Source: Cladopsammia gracilis
Lineage: Eukaryota > Cnidaria > Anthozoa > Scleractinia > Dendrophylliidae
Reading direction: 5' to 3'
Length of the DNA: 64,000 nucleotides
Assembly: GCA_022457155.1 (NCBI GenBank)
Contig: JAJGOT010000604.1
Coordinates: 62,001-126,000 of the forward strand
In this document: piece by piece, positions 22,301 through 33,632 of the stretch
How the letters are laid out: each line of letters opens with the position of its first letter
How positions within the stretch are numbered: the stretch's first letter is position 1
The notes under the pieces: model-generated
The model's database searches: none
What the model saw: the letters and a program-made list of their open reading frames with translations, nothing else
Told to the model about the DNA's origin: nothing
Program-made: the position numbers and the translations under genes

Positions 22301-24100
22301 CGCAGACAAATAAAGTTTCCATGCATCGCCTCTGGGGTGGGTTCTTAAAAACAAGTTTGATTATTAAAAAACTTGCACAATCTACTATCGATAAAAATGT
22401 TCACCTTGGTTTTAAGAATTTCGCAGTGATGTGCTGCGACGAATCCATATAAAGCGGTCGCAGAGAGTACTGTGTGTTCTATTATTTCAGCAACTTTTTA
22501 ATGATACAGTATTTTTTGCACATATATATGTTTCTTACCCGCTGAGAAGCACACCAAGTGTTGATGTTCCTAGAAAGTATAGATAGAATCTCAGTCGCCT
22601 GTCAATCCACATGTGAGATTCAATTCAAACACATGACGAAAGAACTTAAACCCGGCACGAACTTGATCTTGAAGCCGGTGAAATACATTTATTTAAAATG
22701 CATTTTGCTCATTTCAGCTGTCCGCTGCTGTCAGAGAATTAAAGAAAAGAGAAGTGGAGACAAAAAGAATAGAAATGTCGGCCTCTTTGGCCAGTCACTG
22801 TTCTCATTTTTGCCTCTAATTGAATGCAAGGAACGTTTGAAATTTCCTTACGTTTCCATGGCAGCGGTGTCAAGCTGTATTATGCGAAAATGGTTAATGC
22901 GCTATTAAAAACCTCCACTTCAAACCTTGAACAATGCAGCTTAAAGTAGGATATAACTTCTACCAATAACCGACAATGTCTTTATAGCGTGGTTATTTGT
23001 GCTCTCAACAGATGAAAGCAAAGGTTTTTTTTTCTGAATTCAGAATGACCATACAGAAAATAAATTGTTATTCAAAAAAATAACGCATTTTCAAGCAGTC
23101 TTGTTCAGTTAAAAATCTAACAGTGACAGAACAGTAAAATGCTGTCTGACCAACAATCCTTTCTCGTAAAATTAATTCTTAGAGGAAAAATATTGTTTAA
23201 ATAGAATTCGCATTAGTTATTTCAGGTGTCACAAAATTTTACACTATGCACACTTGGTTGTCATAAAACAAAATAGCCCATTGCCGCTAAATTACAGCTT
23301 TAGCTCGGCGCAAACGAGTTTCGACTTAATCAAGTGTTAATAAATTTGACATGAACGCCAAAGCGTCCTATAAAAGAATTAAATTTAATACTGAATAACC
23401 AAAATTAAAAATGAATAAACTAGCACCAATTTCACAAGGTGAAAACGAAGGAAGAGCGCTCAGAATTGAACACTTTATTGAAAAACCAAGTTAAAACTCT
23501 GACCTATAATACAATCATACATTGTTTTAATTTTTTATGGTTAAAAAAGAAGAAAGAAATAACCAGCCGTCGTACGGTTCGGCTTCATTTCTTTTTATCA
23601 ATGTGTTTTATTTGTTTTAAGCTAAAAGTTCTCATTTGTTTGCCAAACCTAAGAATGAATCTTAAGAGTATGTCCGAGTTATCTTGAATGATTCGTTCTT
23701 CCGTTATTCCGCAAAACAAATTTCTGGCGTCTTCTATTATTTAAAATACAAATAAATCTAGATTAAAGCAGATGAACCACAAGTCGCTGTCAACCTTTGC
23801 CCACGTTTATTTATCAGTAAGCACTTACGTTTTCCTGTTTGCATTATGTCGTTAAATCTAGAAACAATCTCATATCGGATGTGAATGGAAACAACTTAGC
23901 AAACTGTAATGTATGTGCATAATAAACGCTGATTTAATTCATTCTTGTTTATCTGCATGATCGCTCCGAGTGTTTTAATATTCAATACAACTGAACAAAT
24001 TTATTACTCAGGGGTACCCAACGAGAAATGTTTACGTGAAAGATAACACAGTTTGATCTTTCGGTTCTTTTAGCTGAAAATTTCAGTAGCAGAAGATTTA
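16365..24100. other. 7.7 kb AT-rich noncoding stretch
   Basis: No open frame here (the longest is about 116 codons, 22558-22908) shows a recognisable domain, and none chains by splice sites into a plausible protein. It is unusually free of MITEs compared with its surroundings. GGTTCAATTCC at 16637-16647, followed by a T-run, is a tRNA B-box match without a tRNA fold. Introns of a distant gene, regulatory DNA or old repeats are all possible. Confidence 0.45.
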
Positions 24101-24301
24101 AGGTCCGTTTACACATGCGATTTTTGATGCAATTTTTGTCGCAAGTGTAAACTAACGGCGATTTCTTGTGCAATTAGGGTGCGATCGATATTTGCTGCGA
24201 TTTCCCAAAAATCGCCGCCAAGTTGCATCAGGTTTCGAACATGTTCGAAACCTCTGCGACATCGCGCGACAAATCGCGCTCAAATTGTACTGAAATCGGC
24301 G
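24101..24301. repeat. MITE fragment, same family as 37766-39063
   Basis: It starts GGTCCGTTTACACATGCGAT and shares several blocks with 37766-37980, in the same order: the GTTTACAC end, CAATTTTTGTCGC, AAATCGCCGCCAAGTTGCAT (there inverted) and the TGATGCAACTTGG motif. It ends where another MITE begins at about 24302. Confidence 0.65.
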
Positions 24302-25064
24302 GTTGATAGAGCAGTTGATAGAGCGGTTGATAGAGCAGTTTTTAATTGAGTGTCGAAAGTAATTACACAATCCTCGGTAGGAAAAAAGATGGCGACTGGT
24401 ACATTTACCCATAATTCTTAGCGCGCAAAAACCTTAATAGCGTTCATAAAAATGTAAAGAAAAGTTATAAAATCTTCAAACCTAGTCGACACATTGTCCT
24501 TAGTACTGGAACAAATACTGTAAAAATTTGACGTTCTTTGTGCCTTATATGCTGTGTTAGGTCCGCAAGGTGTTGTGGTAAAATGAACAGCGGCCATCTT
24601 TTTTCCTACGGTGGATTGCTTTGGTTTTGCATTGCTACGTTTTGTGATTGGCTAAAAAATCTCGCGCCACTTTCTCAACCAATCAGAAATAAAACCAAAA
24701 CCAATCGTGACTTGCTCGCACGCGTTTTCCCGGGCTTGGCACCGGCTACATTATTTGGCTCAAGTTCTGATTGGTTCACTGGATTGTTTACGACTGCTGT
24801 GATTGGTCAGAGTAATTACTTTGGTTTTGGTTTTACGACACTCAATGGCCCTTATCGTAGATGAGTACGCCACGCCAACATATCAGCGGTTTCTCGCCTT
24901 CTTGACCCTATAGTCTCGTTTTGATGTTTACGAGAACCTCTGACGACGATAAGCATAAACATTAAAACGAGACTATAGGGTCAAGAAAGCGAGAAACCGC
25001 TGATATATTGGCGTGGCGTACTCATCTACGATAAGGGCTATTGAAAACTGCTCTATCATTCAAC
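24302..25064. repeat. MITE with CTCAATT-type inverted ends, split by a palindrome
   Basis: The left end has ATAGAGCAGTTTTTAATTG and GAGTGTCGAAAGTAATT. The right end has TTTTACGACACTCAAT and, after an insertion, TTGAAAACTGCTCTAT. These are inverted copies. GATTGGCTAAAAAATCTCGC near 24650 recurs at 27057-27140, so that site is a fragment of the same family. Confidence 0.7.
24844..25041. repeat. Long palindrome nested in a MITE
   Basis: The arms run from GGCCCTTATCGTAGATGAG at 24847 inward to CTATAGTCTCGTTTT, and back out to CTCATCTACGATAAGGGCT near 25037. Only a few mismatches are visible. It interrupts the CAATTG of the surrounding MITE end. Confidence 0.85.
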
Positions 25065-25454
25065 ACACTCGTTTAACACTTCGTCGTTTCCAAAGATTTC
25101 AAAAGTGTCTTTGTTTGTTTGTTTCCTTTTTTTACACACAGGTGAAATCATTAGAAATGGTTTCCTTTAGAAAACATCTTCGACTATCTTCAGAAATCTT
25201 TGTCAATAATTTAGCTTTTTGGCTTTTTGGTGCTCTTTGGTAATTTTTGGAATACTTTGGCGTACAAAACAAAAACAACAAAAACACGTTTTAATACTGG
25301 CTAAGGTTTTTCAGTTTAAGCATCTCTTTCTGAACTTAAAATTGCTCATATTATTGCACACAACGCTGTTTTGTAAGTTTAGAACATAGTACTAACTATG
25401 TTTAGAATAATCAGCGATTTTTTAACGATGGCATCATTTTACAACTACTACTAC

Positions 25455-25631
25455 AATAGGCCATTTCCGAGTTGCTTTTTGTCTCATTATCAAAGCGAGG
25501 CTCGGTGCACAACCTTTCACATGAAAATTAGTTTTCATTCACATGTAAATAAAACTGATTTTCGCATGAAAGGTTGTGCACCAAGCCTCACTCTGATAAC
25601 GAGACAAAAAGCAACTCGGAAATGGCCTATT
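25455..25631. repeat. 177-bp palindrome
   Basis: AATAGGCCATTTCCGAGTTG at the left is answered by CAACTCGGAAATGGCCTATT at the right; CACAACCTTTCACATGAAAA and its inverse lie inside. The loop is about 20 bp. A fold-back MITE. Confidence 0.88.
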
Positions 25632-25679
25632 GATTTTGTTTTTCTTTGTTATTTACATTTTGTGATCCCAGGGGAGCTT

Positions 25680-26024
25680 AAGGGGCCGATTACATGGCGA
25701 ACTTTAGCCCGGCAGGCGGGCTGGAATTTTGTTGCGATTACATGACGAATTTCAGCCCGTGCTGACAGCCCACGCCGCCATCTTGCTTCACTAAAAACAA
25801 ATCATTGCGCATGCCCAAGTGCACTTTTCTACCAAAGTGACCTCGCTTTTCAGCCCGGGCTGATTTCATGAGGTTTTTTAGCCTGTTTTCCCGGGCTGAA
25901 TTTTCCTTCATGTAATGGTCTGTAATCGCATGCAAACGTCATTTTAAGAAGATTTGTTCAAGAAACCGGGCTGAAATCTCAGCCCGCCTAACCGGGCTGA
26001 AATTCGTCATGTAATCGGCCTCTA
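25680..26024. repeat. MITE with GGGGCCGATTACATG inverted ends
   Basis: AGGGGCCGATTACATGGCGA at the left matches, inverted, TCGTCATGTAATCGGCCTCT at the right. The interior repeats GGGCTGAAATT and CAGCCCG motifs in both orientations. The minus-strand frame of 65 codons inside is not credible. Confidence 0.8.
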
Positions 26025-26238
26025 AATAACAACAGCCATAATTATCATAAAAACTGAAGGATTCTGATATTTGTGGTAAGTGACGCCAGCATGAAAATAT
26101 GGCCTATTTTAGATAAACACTTTGGAAATATTTACAAGGACCATAAATGCAAGGCGTCGGATCCTGGTACTCGGTAAATTTTATATAAATGCGAAATAAC
26201 AAAGAAAGCAAGGCTGACTGTACGAATGAACTATTAGT

Positions 26239-26521
26239 ATACAGCTATTTCAATCAACGTTGTCGGAAGAAAAGCAAAAAGCCTATAAGCCAAGACCGCA
26301 AGGTGATATGGGTTTTAAAGAATAAATTTGTCAAAATCAGCGATGCCTCACTCGTACAGAAACGAAAACACGGGGGTCAGCGTTTATAGTATTTTCTTCC
26401 ATCTTCCTCCATCATATTGCACTGGCAACGGCGAAACTTAACAAATACCCACACCACCTTGCGGTCTTGGCTTATAGGCTTTTTGCTTTTCTTCCGACAA
26501 CGTTGATTGAAATAGCTGTAT
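26239..26521. repeat. Palindrome with 67-bp arms
   Basis: The arms 26239-26305 and 26455-26521 are inverted copies (ATACAGCTATTTCAATCAAC to GACCGCAAGGTG). The 149-bp centre is not palindromic. The frame 26189-26389 is a chance product. Confidence 0.88.
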
Positions 26522-27056
26522 TCAGAAGCTCATAACGTGATAAGCTTCTGGTATATTCTATCCAATATTTCGTCAGGCACGACCTGACTTAGCTTTCTCG
26601 ACCCTCGAAAAGGACAGCTTATTTTGATAAGCGTAATAAGTCGAACTCAACAACTTCGACCTGGTTAATAAGTGACTTTATGTTGACAAAATGTTTTTTT
26701 TTTGTTTAGTATGTGCTATATGGCATCGTGATACAGCTTCTTTTAAACGACATTTTTAAAAATATTTAAGTTGAATATTTTGAAATCGGTTTAGATAGCG
26801 ATTTTGCTAGACAGGGAATATATATATTTGCAAATTGTGCAACTAAATTCTTCTATATAACGCAATTTTTTATGCAAGTTACTTCTTCTTTATAAATATT
26901 AAATTAATATTCTAAATTAAGCAAGTAACACCGTCTAAGCGTTGTTCTAAAAATCGACCGCATAAGTCCTACTGTAAACCTTAATTTTTCAACCTTATTG
27001 GACATTAACTTTCTATTTGAGAGGTTTTATAATTCAGTGTCGAATTAACTTCCTTT
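26522..27056. other. AT-rich noncoding DNA
   Basis: No coding frame and no repeat boundary was recognised. Confidence 0.4.
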
Positions 27057-27136
27057 GGTTTTGCATCTCTAAGTGATATGATTGGCTGAGAATATCTCGC
27101 GTCACTTTTGCGACCAATCAGAAGAAACACCAAAAC

Positions 27137-27213
<77 letters not shown>

Positions 27214-27238
27214 CCACAGTATATTTATACTGTGGAAA
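27057..27238. repeat. MITE fragment, (TA)n tract and terminal hairpin
   Basis: 27057-27140 repeats the GATTGGCTGAGAATATCTCG to ACCAATCAG block of the MITE at 24302-25064. (TA)n follows at 27142-27211. The tract ends in a small hairpin, TTTCCACAGTA/TACTGTGGAAA (27211-27238). The reading frames with long Ile-Tyr runs are microsatellite artefacts. Confidence 0.8.
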
Positions 27239-28800
27239 GTTTTAAAGTAATGCGGATCCGGATTTGAACGAAAATAACGTCGGATCGACTGATCGGGCCA
27301 AAAAATAGCACCGCTCGGCGGATTTGCATACCCCTATTCACTCCCCTCTCTAAGTAAGTCCTGCTGTTTTCTTTTGAAAAATATATTTTTAATCGGTTCT
27401 TTGTATTACTTAAAATGTTTTATAAACAAAGATTTTGGATCAATGGATCATTGTGATCAGGTTTCCATAACACTAGACGGTTTTTAATTCGTATGTTTTC
27501 ACTGTTCTTGCATTCGGTTTTGCCCGCCTATAGGAAACGTAAGCATCACGTTTGTTGGCAAAATTCAATCACGTTACGTGCCCCAAAGCCACAAAAAAAG
27601 AAGCATTTCAATCTGTCACAGAGTTAATCAAAATAATAAAATACCAAACAAAGATATTCAGCAATTGTCTCTTTGACTTCCTCCAAAACATAAGCGCAAC
27701 TGCGTGGTAAAGTGTGGATAAAGTCACGACCCAAATCATAATACAAACTGAAACCAAAAATTAAATATTTCAATTTTTTTACCTCAGCTAGAATCGATTT
27801 AAGCAATTTAAAAATTTAAAAATAAATAAATGTGAGAAAAAATCACTAAAAGTGTAAGCAATGCTCAAAACGTTATCACCGCTTAGTAATTAGACTGAAA
27901 AACAAGACTGGGATAAAGCTTCAATGGGGTGTCTTGACAAAAACTATATGTTATGAACAAGTAATGCCGTCAAATGTATCTATTTTTTATTTCCAACTAT
28001 AATTTAACCAAAAATATCGATTCCATATTTTAAAACTGACTGAAATCTGGAAAAATCTCTTTCTGGAGGTTTGATGTGAAAAGTGTCATTATAACATTGT
28101 ATCTTCCTGTTATACCATGGCGAATCGCTGCTTGCATTGCGCGTGCTTTCTATAGTAATAGGCTCGCTCAATTATTGTAATGTTTTTCTTAGCTTTTTAA
28201 CTTGTGTTTAATGAAGTCGAACACTTTTCATTTTTCTACAGCAGTGCCTCGGTCTGATATTCGATGAACTGTGCATAGTTTACCGTAAAATAATTACCTT
28301 ATCGATATATCAATAAATTGTATCCGTAGACTACAGTCTCTAGCGCTAAAAATAATTATAAATTATGGTTGTTCTAGACAGAGGTTTTCAGCGATAGCAA
28401 AATCATCACTTCATTTAAGAACAAAATCTTTACCTGATTAACTTTTGACTTTATAAGCGAATTCATCATCCATTTGTTGTAGCCTGTTCTTGTGGCGTTT
28501 CGTAATACGGGTAAACAGCGGAAATAACGACTGGAGAGGTGCATAAATATGCATTCAGTATTCTCACCAGCTGAGATTCAAGGCTCGTATCACGTGACCA
28601 ACTCTCGTATTGTAGCAGCTTGTCTTGACTCTCAAATGAACTTGTTCCCAGTCTTTTCTTGTTGCTGATATCATCGGTGCTCGCAAAATATTTCCAAAAT
28701 GCCCCTAGCCATATTTTTTTAGAACAGCCAGCCGTTAAAATAATGATAGTCCTTAATGAAGTCGCCCCTTTCATTCTTCAACTGCAGTGCTCCAGTATAA
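27239..28800. other. AT-rich noncoding DNA
   Basis: About 1.5 kb with only short, unrecognisable frames. No inverted repeat or tandem array of note. Confidence 0.4.
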
Positions 28801-28889
28801 TTTTATCCTTGGTTCAAATTTTATTTTCCTTTGTTTTAAACTCATTATCATACATTACCATAGCCAAAAACTTTGAACCAAGGATAAAA
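28801..28889. repeat. Short inverted repeat pair
   Basis: TTTTATCCTTGGTTCAAA (28801-28818) is exactly inverted at 28872-28889, separated by 53 bp. Confidence 0.75.
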
Positions 28890-29128
28890 TTTAACCACAA
28901 CATATGCACTCTAGGAGAGCACTGTATTCCCTTAGAAGATTGGAGGTCACTGAAGAGTCTCTTTTGCTAATTTTCCACCTAGCTCGGTTTTCTTTGTTCT
29001 TTTCAGGGGAATATATCACATAACCCCGTTCATAACAGTGTCTAAAAAGCTGGGTGCGGCTTTGATTGTAACAGGGGAGAGGCGGGGCTGAAAACAATAG
29101 CTGATAACAATAGCAAAACAAAGGATTA

Positions 29129-29212
29129 TATATTCCCCTCAACATATTCTCCTCGACATATTCCCCTCAACATATTCCCCCCAACATATTCCCCTCGACA
29201 TATTCCCCTCAT
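29129..29212. repeat. 14-bp tandem repeat
   Basis: Six units of CATATTCCCCTCAA and close variants. The minus-strand frame 29126-29317 translates the array and is not a gene. Confidence 0.85.
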
Positions 29213-29726
29213 AATAGAATAACACAAACGGGAAGACAAAATAGGGCGTAACAAGGAAAACGCTCTAGCATCGGTCAATATTTTTTGTTTACAAAAAAAG
29301 ACAACTTCATCAATCACATTCCTACGTAATTAACTTGCCGGTCGCGACCAAAAAGCGAAATGTTAATAACATTATTCGATGGTATCGTACCTCGATTCAG
29401 GTTTCGATTTTCGGGTCTTCAATCATGTATGACGCCTCGTTTTACGCTTGAACCTGAATATGTTTCTGCCGCTTTCCCTTGGAAAACACATCGCAACCAC
29501 TCCATTGATCTTCGAAAGATGAAGGCGGGCAGTTGGGCCATGGCGAGACCACGAGTACTGTTCATACATTTTCTTCTCTCTCTCTCCTTCTACTCATATT
29601 AAACGAAGCAACGTGCTCAATGCAAATTTGACAAATGCAAAACATGTTTACCGTCTCGCTTCGTAATGTGCCGTGATCCCAATGCGGCCTTGCGGAATCA
29701 TGCTTTTTTGCATTTGAATGACCGTT

Positions 29727-30199
29727 TTCACACTAGAGACGGACAAGTCGTCTCAGACGGACAAGTCGTCTTAGTGTGAAAACGGGACGAACAAATTTTG
29801 GACGTAAAAGTCGTCTGACTTTGTCCGTCGATTTGGCCGTCTATTAAGACGATTTTTCGAAGACGATTTGTTCGTCTAGACGGATAAGTCGTCCAAAGTC
29901 CGACTTAAATTCACACCAGACGGACAAATGGTTGTATCTCGGTTCCAGTACTCGCTAAGGGGAATGGAACTAGTAAAGGGAGTGATGGTTTATGGAAAAA
30001 TCAAAATGGCGGATAGAAAGCAAGGTAACCAAGCCTGTTAGTGCCAGGCCGCTTGCTTACAAAATCGTCTGTTTGTTCGTTCAGATATGAATTTACGATG
30101 ACCAACACAAGGTGAGTTGTCCGTCTAGAATTCACATTACACGAACAAATCGTCGGACGACTTGTCCGTCCAGACGATTTGTCCGTCTTCTAGTGTGAA
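29727..30199. repeat. MITE with TCACACTAGA inverted ends
   Basis: TCACACTAGAGACGGACAAG at the left is answered by GTCCGTCTTCTAGTGTGA at the right. The interior repeats GACGGACAAGTCGTC and its inverse many times (AGACGATTTGTTCGTC, GACGACTTGTCCGTC). No coding capacity. Confidence 0.8.
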
Positions 30200-30296
30200 A
30201 TGAGCCATTGAACGGAATGTTACTCTCCGAAAAATTAATAGTTTCTTTGTTTTAGAAAACCTCACAAGGTACGTGGAAATAAGCATGTTATTGACC

Positions 30297-30407
30297 AGTC
30301 CCTCGGGGATATGTGATATATTCCCCTCGTGGCGTCCCCTCGGGCTACGCCCTCGGGTACGCCGCAAGGGGAATATATCACATATCCCCTCGCCCCTGGT
30401 CAATAAC
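30297..30407. repeat. Palindrome, GC-centred family member 1
   Basis: GTTATTGACCAGT at the left pairs with the end GGTCAATAAC. GATATGTGATATATTCCCC pairs with GGGGAATATATCACATATC. The centre is GC-rich (CCCTCGGGCTACGCCCTCGG). Its termini resemble those at 58856-58998 and 62585-62729. Confidence 0.85.
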
Positions 30408-31654
30408 CCTTACATAATCACAACTGGACAAGCAATAAACGTTAAGAAGATTATGTTTCCCTTCCTTTTTAGTGTTTCGCTTCTCGAATAAGAAATCACA
30501 AAAAATAGTTCCCGCAAAATGCCAAAAATTGTCGATTCTTGGCTTGCAAACTGAGATAACCTTAGGTAACCCAAGCTCCTAGCTTGGGTTACCTGTGAGA
30601 TAACCTCGGAAAACGCCATTTAATCGTGTGTCACGTGACAAAACACTCCACGATTCTTCGAGTATTTTGGCAAAACGAAAAAACATAGAATGCACGATCA
30701 CTGTCGGATCTGGGCTTCCAAACCTAGATCAGTATTAATACTTGAAGTCAGAAACACACGAAACGGCAAATTGATCCTTACGGCAGAAAATAGAAAAAGA
30801 GGAAATTTATAACTTAAAAGTGTACACTATTATATTCCACTTCCATTTTATTTTATTTGCCGCTTCTTTTGTTTCAGTATTTTGCATCCTTTTCTGGAGT
30901 TTTCTGCGCCCGCTCCACCATTTTGAAGACCGAGAAGATCCTGGTGACAAGGTTGCGGAAAAGCGGAAGAGTTGAACCCAGCTCAATGTAAATATAAATG
31001 TTGGTAAATGTTTTACTTACCAATTTCTAAAGAAGGAAACAGATACGCGGTCCGCTTTCCATCTTTTCTTCCTTGTTTCCTCCTCTTCAAGAGGCCGTTT
31101 TAATGTCAAGAGCATGATAAGCAGAGTGACAACTTGGTCCTCACCGGGTGGTAAACGCAACAAAAATGACAGGTTGACAAAACTGAACGTGCCCTTCCCT
31201 GTAGAGTTTGATTTTACTCTGGTACCCAGTGTTGACCGCGCATCCGTGGTCTATTCTGTTCTTCACGCTTTCTGGCGCGTATTTTTGCAGTGCTATGTGA
31301 TTTTGTGGAGCGGCTTATTTGTCATAATAACAAGGGATGTTCAAGTTGTTCGAAGAAATGCAATTTAACGTTGTTCTACTGTGAGGACGACCAGTCAGAA
31401 TGGGAGCAGCACCTATTTTTGTGTGAAAAATGAGCCATTTGTGGACACGTGTCGAACGCTGAAAGCTACCGAACTCTCCTTCCTTTCAGTTATATTATAC
31501 AAGGTAAGATAAATGGACTAAACATCGTTCAAATAGCGTAGAAACATTGTATCGAACTCAATCGAACGTTCGATTATTATCACTTGCTATTTTTGTCATC
31601 CATGTTAATACAGGGACCGCGCAGCAAGTTTTCGAGTGGGGGTGCTAAAGAAGA
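30408..31654. other. Noncoding DNA with one small hairpin
   Basis: A short hairpin at about 30553-30594 has arms GGTAACCCAAGCT and AGCTTGGGTTACC. A Cys-rich frame near 31332-31430 (plus; pattern C-x2-C-x3-C) ends in a stop and is not recognised; it could be an exon remnant. Confidence 0.35.
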
Positions 31655-31840
31655 ATACACCTTATTCCAAAATGGCGGGCAACTTATTAATTCTTTTGTA
31701 TGCATTTCAAATAGCCCTCTTTGCCTCATTTTCGCGTGAAAATTCTGTTGTATTTTCCACATGCTGACGAGGCAACAAGGGCTAATTAACATACATATAA
31801 AAGAATAATAAATTGACCACCATTTTAGAATAAGGTGTAT
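31655..31840. repeat. Inverted-repeat element, 186 bp
   Basis: ATACACCTTATTCCAAAATGG at the left is answered by CCATTTTAGAATAAGGTGT at the right; further imperfect pairing lies inside (GAGGCAA, AGGGCTA). A degenerate MITE. Confidence 0.65.
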
Positions 31841-32769
31841 GCATGAAGGAAATTTTTTTGTGGGCGGGGGGGGGGGGCATGCTTGTGGATTTCTATTCAA
31901 TTTCTCTAAAGTGACGGAGAATGCTATTATAACGATAAAACTATTGATTTTTTTCCACATATTCAGTGATGTTGCCATCGGGTCTGAAAATTCACCATCA
32001 TTAACTTGAAATATCATAGATTGTTATGTTATACTACTGATATCAACCTTTAATTACTATAAATAAGCCAGAAATCCAACGATTTTGCTTGAGCTGCCTT
32101 GAACTCAACGCTGTATAATTACTCAGCAATTATTGCACGAGGCTGAGTATGACTAATGCTTCATTCCTATTTATCTGCGCGTTTGTGTTTGCCAGTAGCT
32201 CTGGTCACTTTCGAATTAACGATTTTTTATAATTTTTCACTCCGTTACTTTTGTTAAATTATATTTTGTTTAATTTATTTTTATTCTTGCAAAAAAGTGA
32301 GGGGGCTAAAGCCCCCCAGCCCCTCCCTCTGCACGGTACCTGTAATAGTAAGCACTTCCTCCAATGTAATTGTTGTCATGCTGGAAATTGCTCTTCTCCT
32401 GTCAACGTCGCTTTTAGCCGCCCTCGCCCCTCGAGGACTTGGACAGACTGATGGCGGCAGCGTTTTGGCTACTAATAATGATTCTTCACATATTGAACAC
32501 CACTGCCTGTGTTGCAGTGAATGAAATAGTGCAACTTCTTTTTGAGTGTAACGGTGACAAACAGGGCAGAAACCATATCCTTCCTTCTAACATAGAAATG
32601 TAAACGAAAGTGCATTTCATTATTTTACCGTCGTTTTGTTCTCTGCTACAAAATATATATTACTAAACATTGACATTCAGTTCGATATTTGGACGTTTTT
32701 CTATTTATTCCATTCAATAAAAGTTGATTATGATTAGTCCTGCGTGATTTACTTATCAAGACATGGATT
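31841..32769. other. Noncoding DNA, no gene recognised
   Basis: Short frames near 32251-32524 have no motif. No clear repeat boundary. Confidence 0.4.
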
Positions 32770-32970
32770 CCGAACAAAATCGAATCCGATTGAGTTTGAT
32801 TGTGTTCGATTGTGTTCGATTGGTTCGATTGTGTTCGATTGGTTCGAAAATCGAACTCACAGCAAAATAGATGTTCGATTTTGTTCGATTACCGAACCCA
32901 ATCGAACGATTGGTGTTCGATTGGGTTCGATTGATTTTTGGTTCGATTTTGTTCGATTGGATACGCCGGG
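32770..32970. repeat. TTCGAT-rich degenerate tandem repeat
   Basis: Irregular units of GATTGTGTTCGATTGG and variants for about 200 bp, strand-asymmetric (G/T-rich on plus). Frames on both strands through it are artefacts. Confidence 0.8.
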
Positions 32971-33587
32971 TCCACGCTGAGCAAAATAAAATGATCGCTG
33001 AATAGGCGGCACGTTTGTTTTCCTCAAAACTCTGCACGTGCTGACTCACATAAGCAGCTGAAATTGAAGAGCGCCTGCAAACTGTGTTCAGCCACCTTAA
33101 ATCGAACGCAATAACTCAGTTAACTACATCATAGTAAATCAAAATGAACTCGCGCGAAAAATTGTAATAAATATACTGAATGAATAATTTGGTTATCAAA
33201 TGGCTTTATGATCTTCATCCAACACATTTGTAAGTTGGTGATAAAGCAGTCTTTTTTTTCGCTCATAACAATTTCAGCGAATCATATAAACTTGGATTTT
33301 TCTTTCTCTACCGAAGTCGCCAGCTGTACCTTATATACTCGAACAAAAGAGAATACGTATACGTGTGTTTGTTGTTGTTGTTGTTTTTTTTTTTTTTTTG
33401 AAGCGCTGTCGACCTGCACCATTTGGTAAACATTGCGTGCATGAGCTGAGTGAAATTTGTGATCCTCGCAGTGTGCTTGCGTCATAATGCTTGATCTTTT
33501 AACCTCATTACGCAAGAGTGACATGATCACTTTTGTAAATAGTTACTTTCACGCAAGTGGGGTTTGCATACAAATGTTTGAAGCCAA
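32971..33587. other. Upstream region of the MINPP1-like gene
   Basis: It contains a GTTGTTGTT run and a T-run near 33368-33399. No coding frame. The promoter of the gene at 33633 must lie in its 3' part. Confidence 0.4.
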
Positions 33588-33595
33588 TATAAATA
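33588..33595 (+). promoter_or_regulatory. TATA box of the MINPP1-like gene
   Basis: TATAAATA at 33588-33595, preceded by GCCAA, lies 38 bases before the ATG at 33633. A start about 25-30 bases downstream would leave a very short leader of roughly 10-20 bases. Confidence 0.6.
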
Positions 33596-33632
33596 GTGTA
33601 GCAATCGCTATTAATTCCGCGATACTTTTAAC

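Noticed and set aside
27005..27267. Frames with long alternating Ile-Tyr runs on both strands
   Set aside because: A (TA)n microsatellite read in frame.
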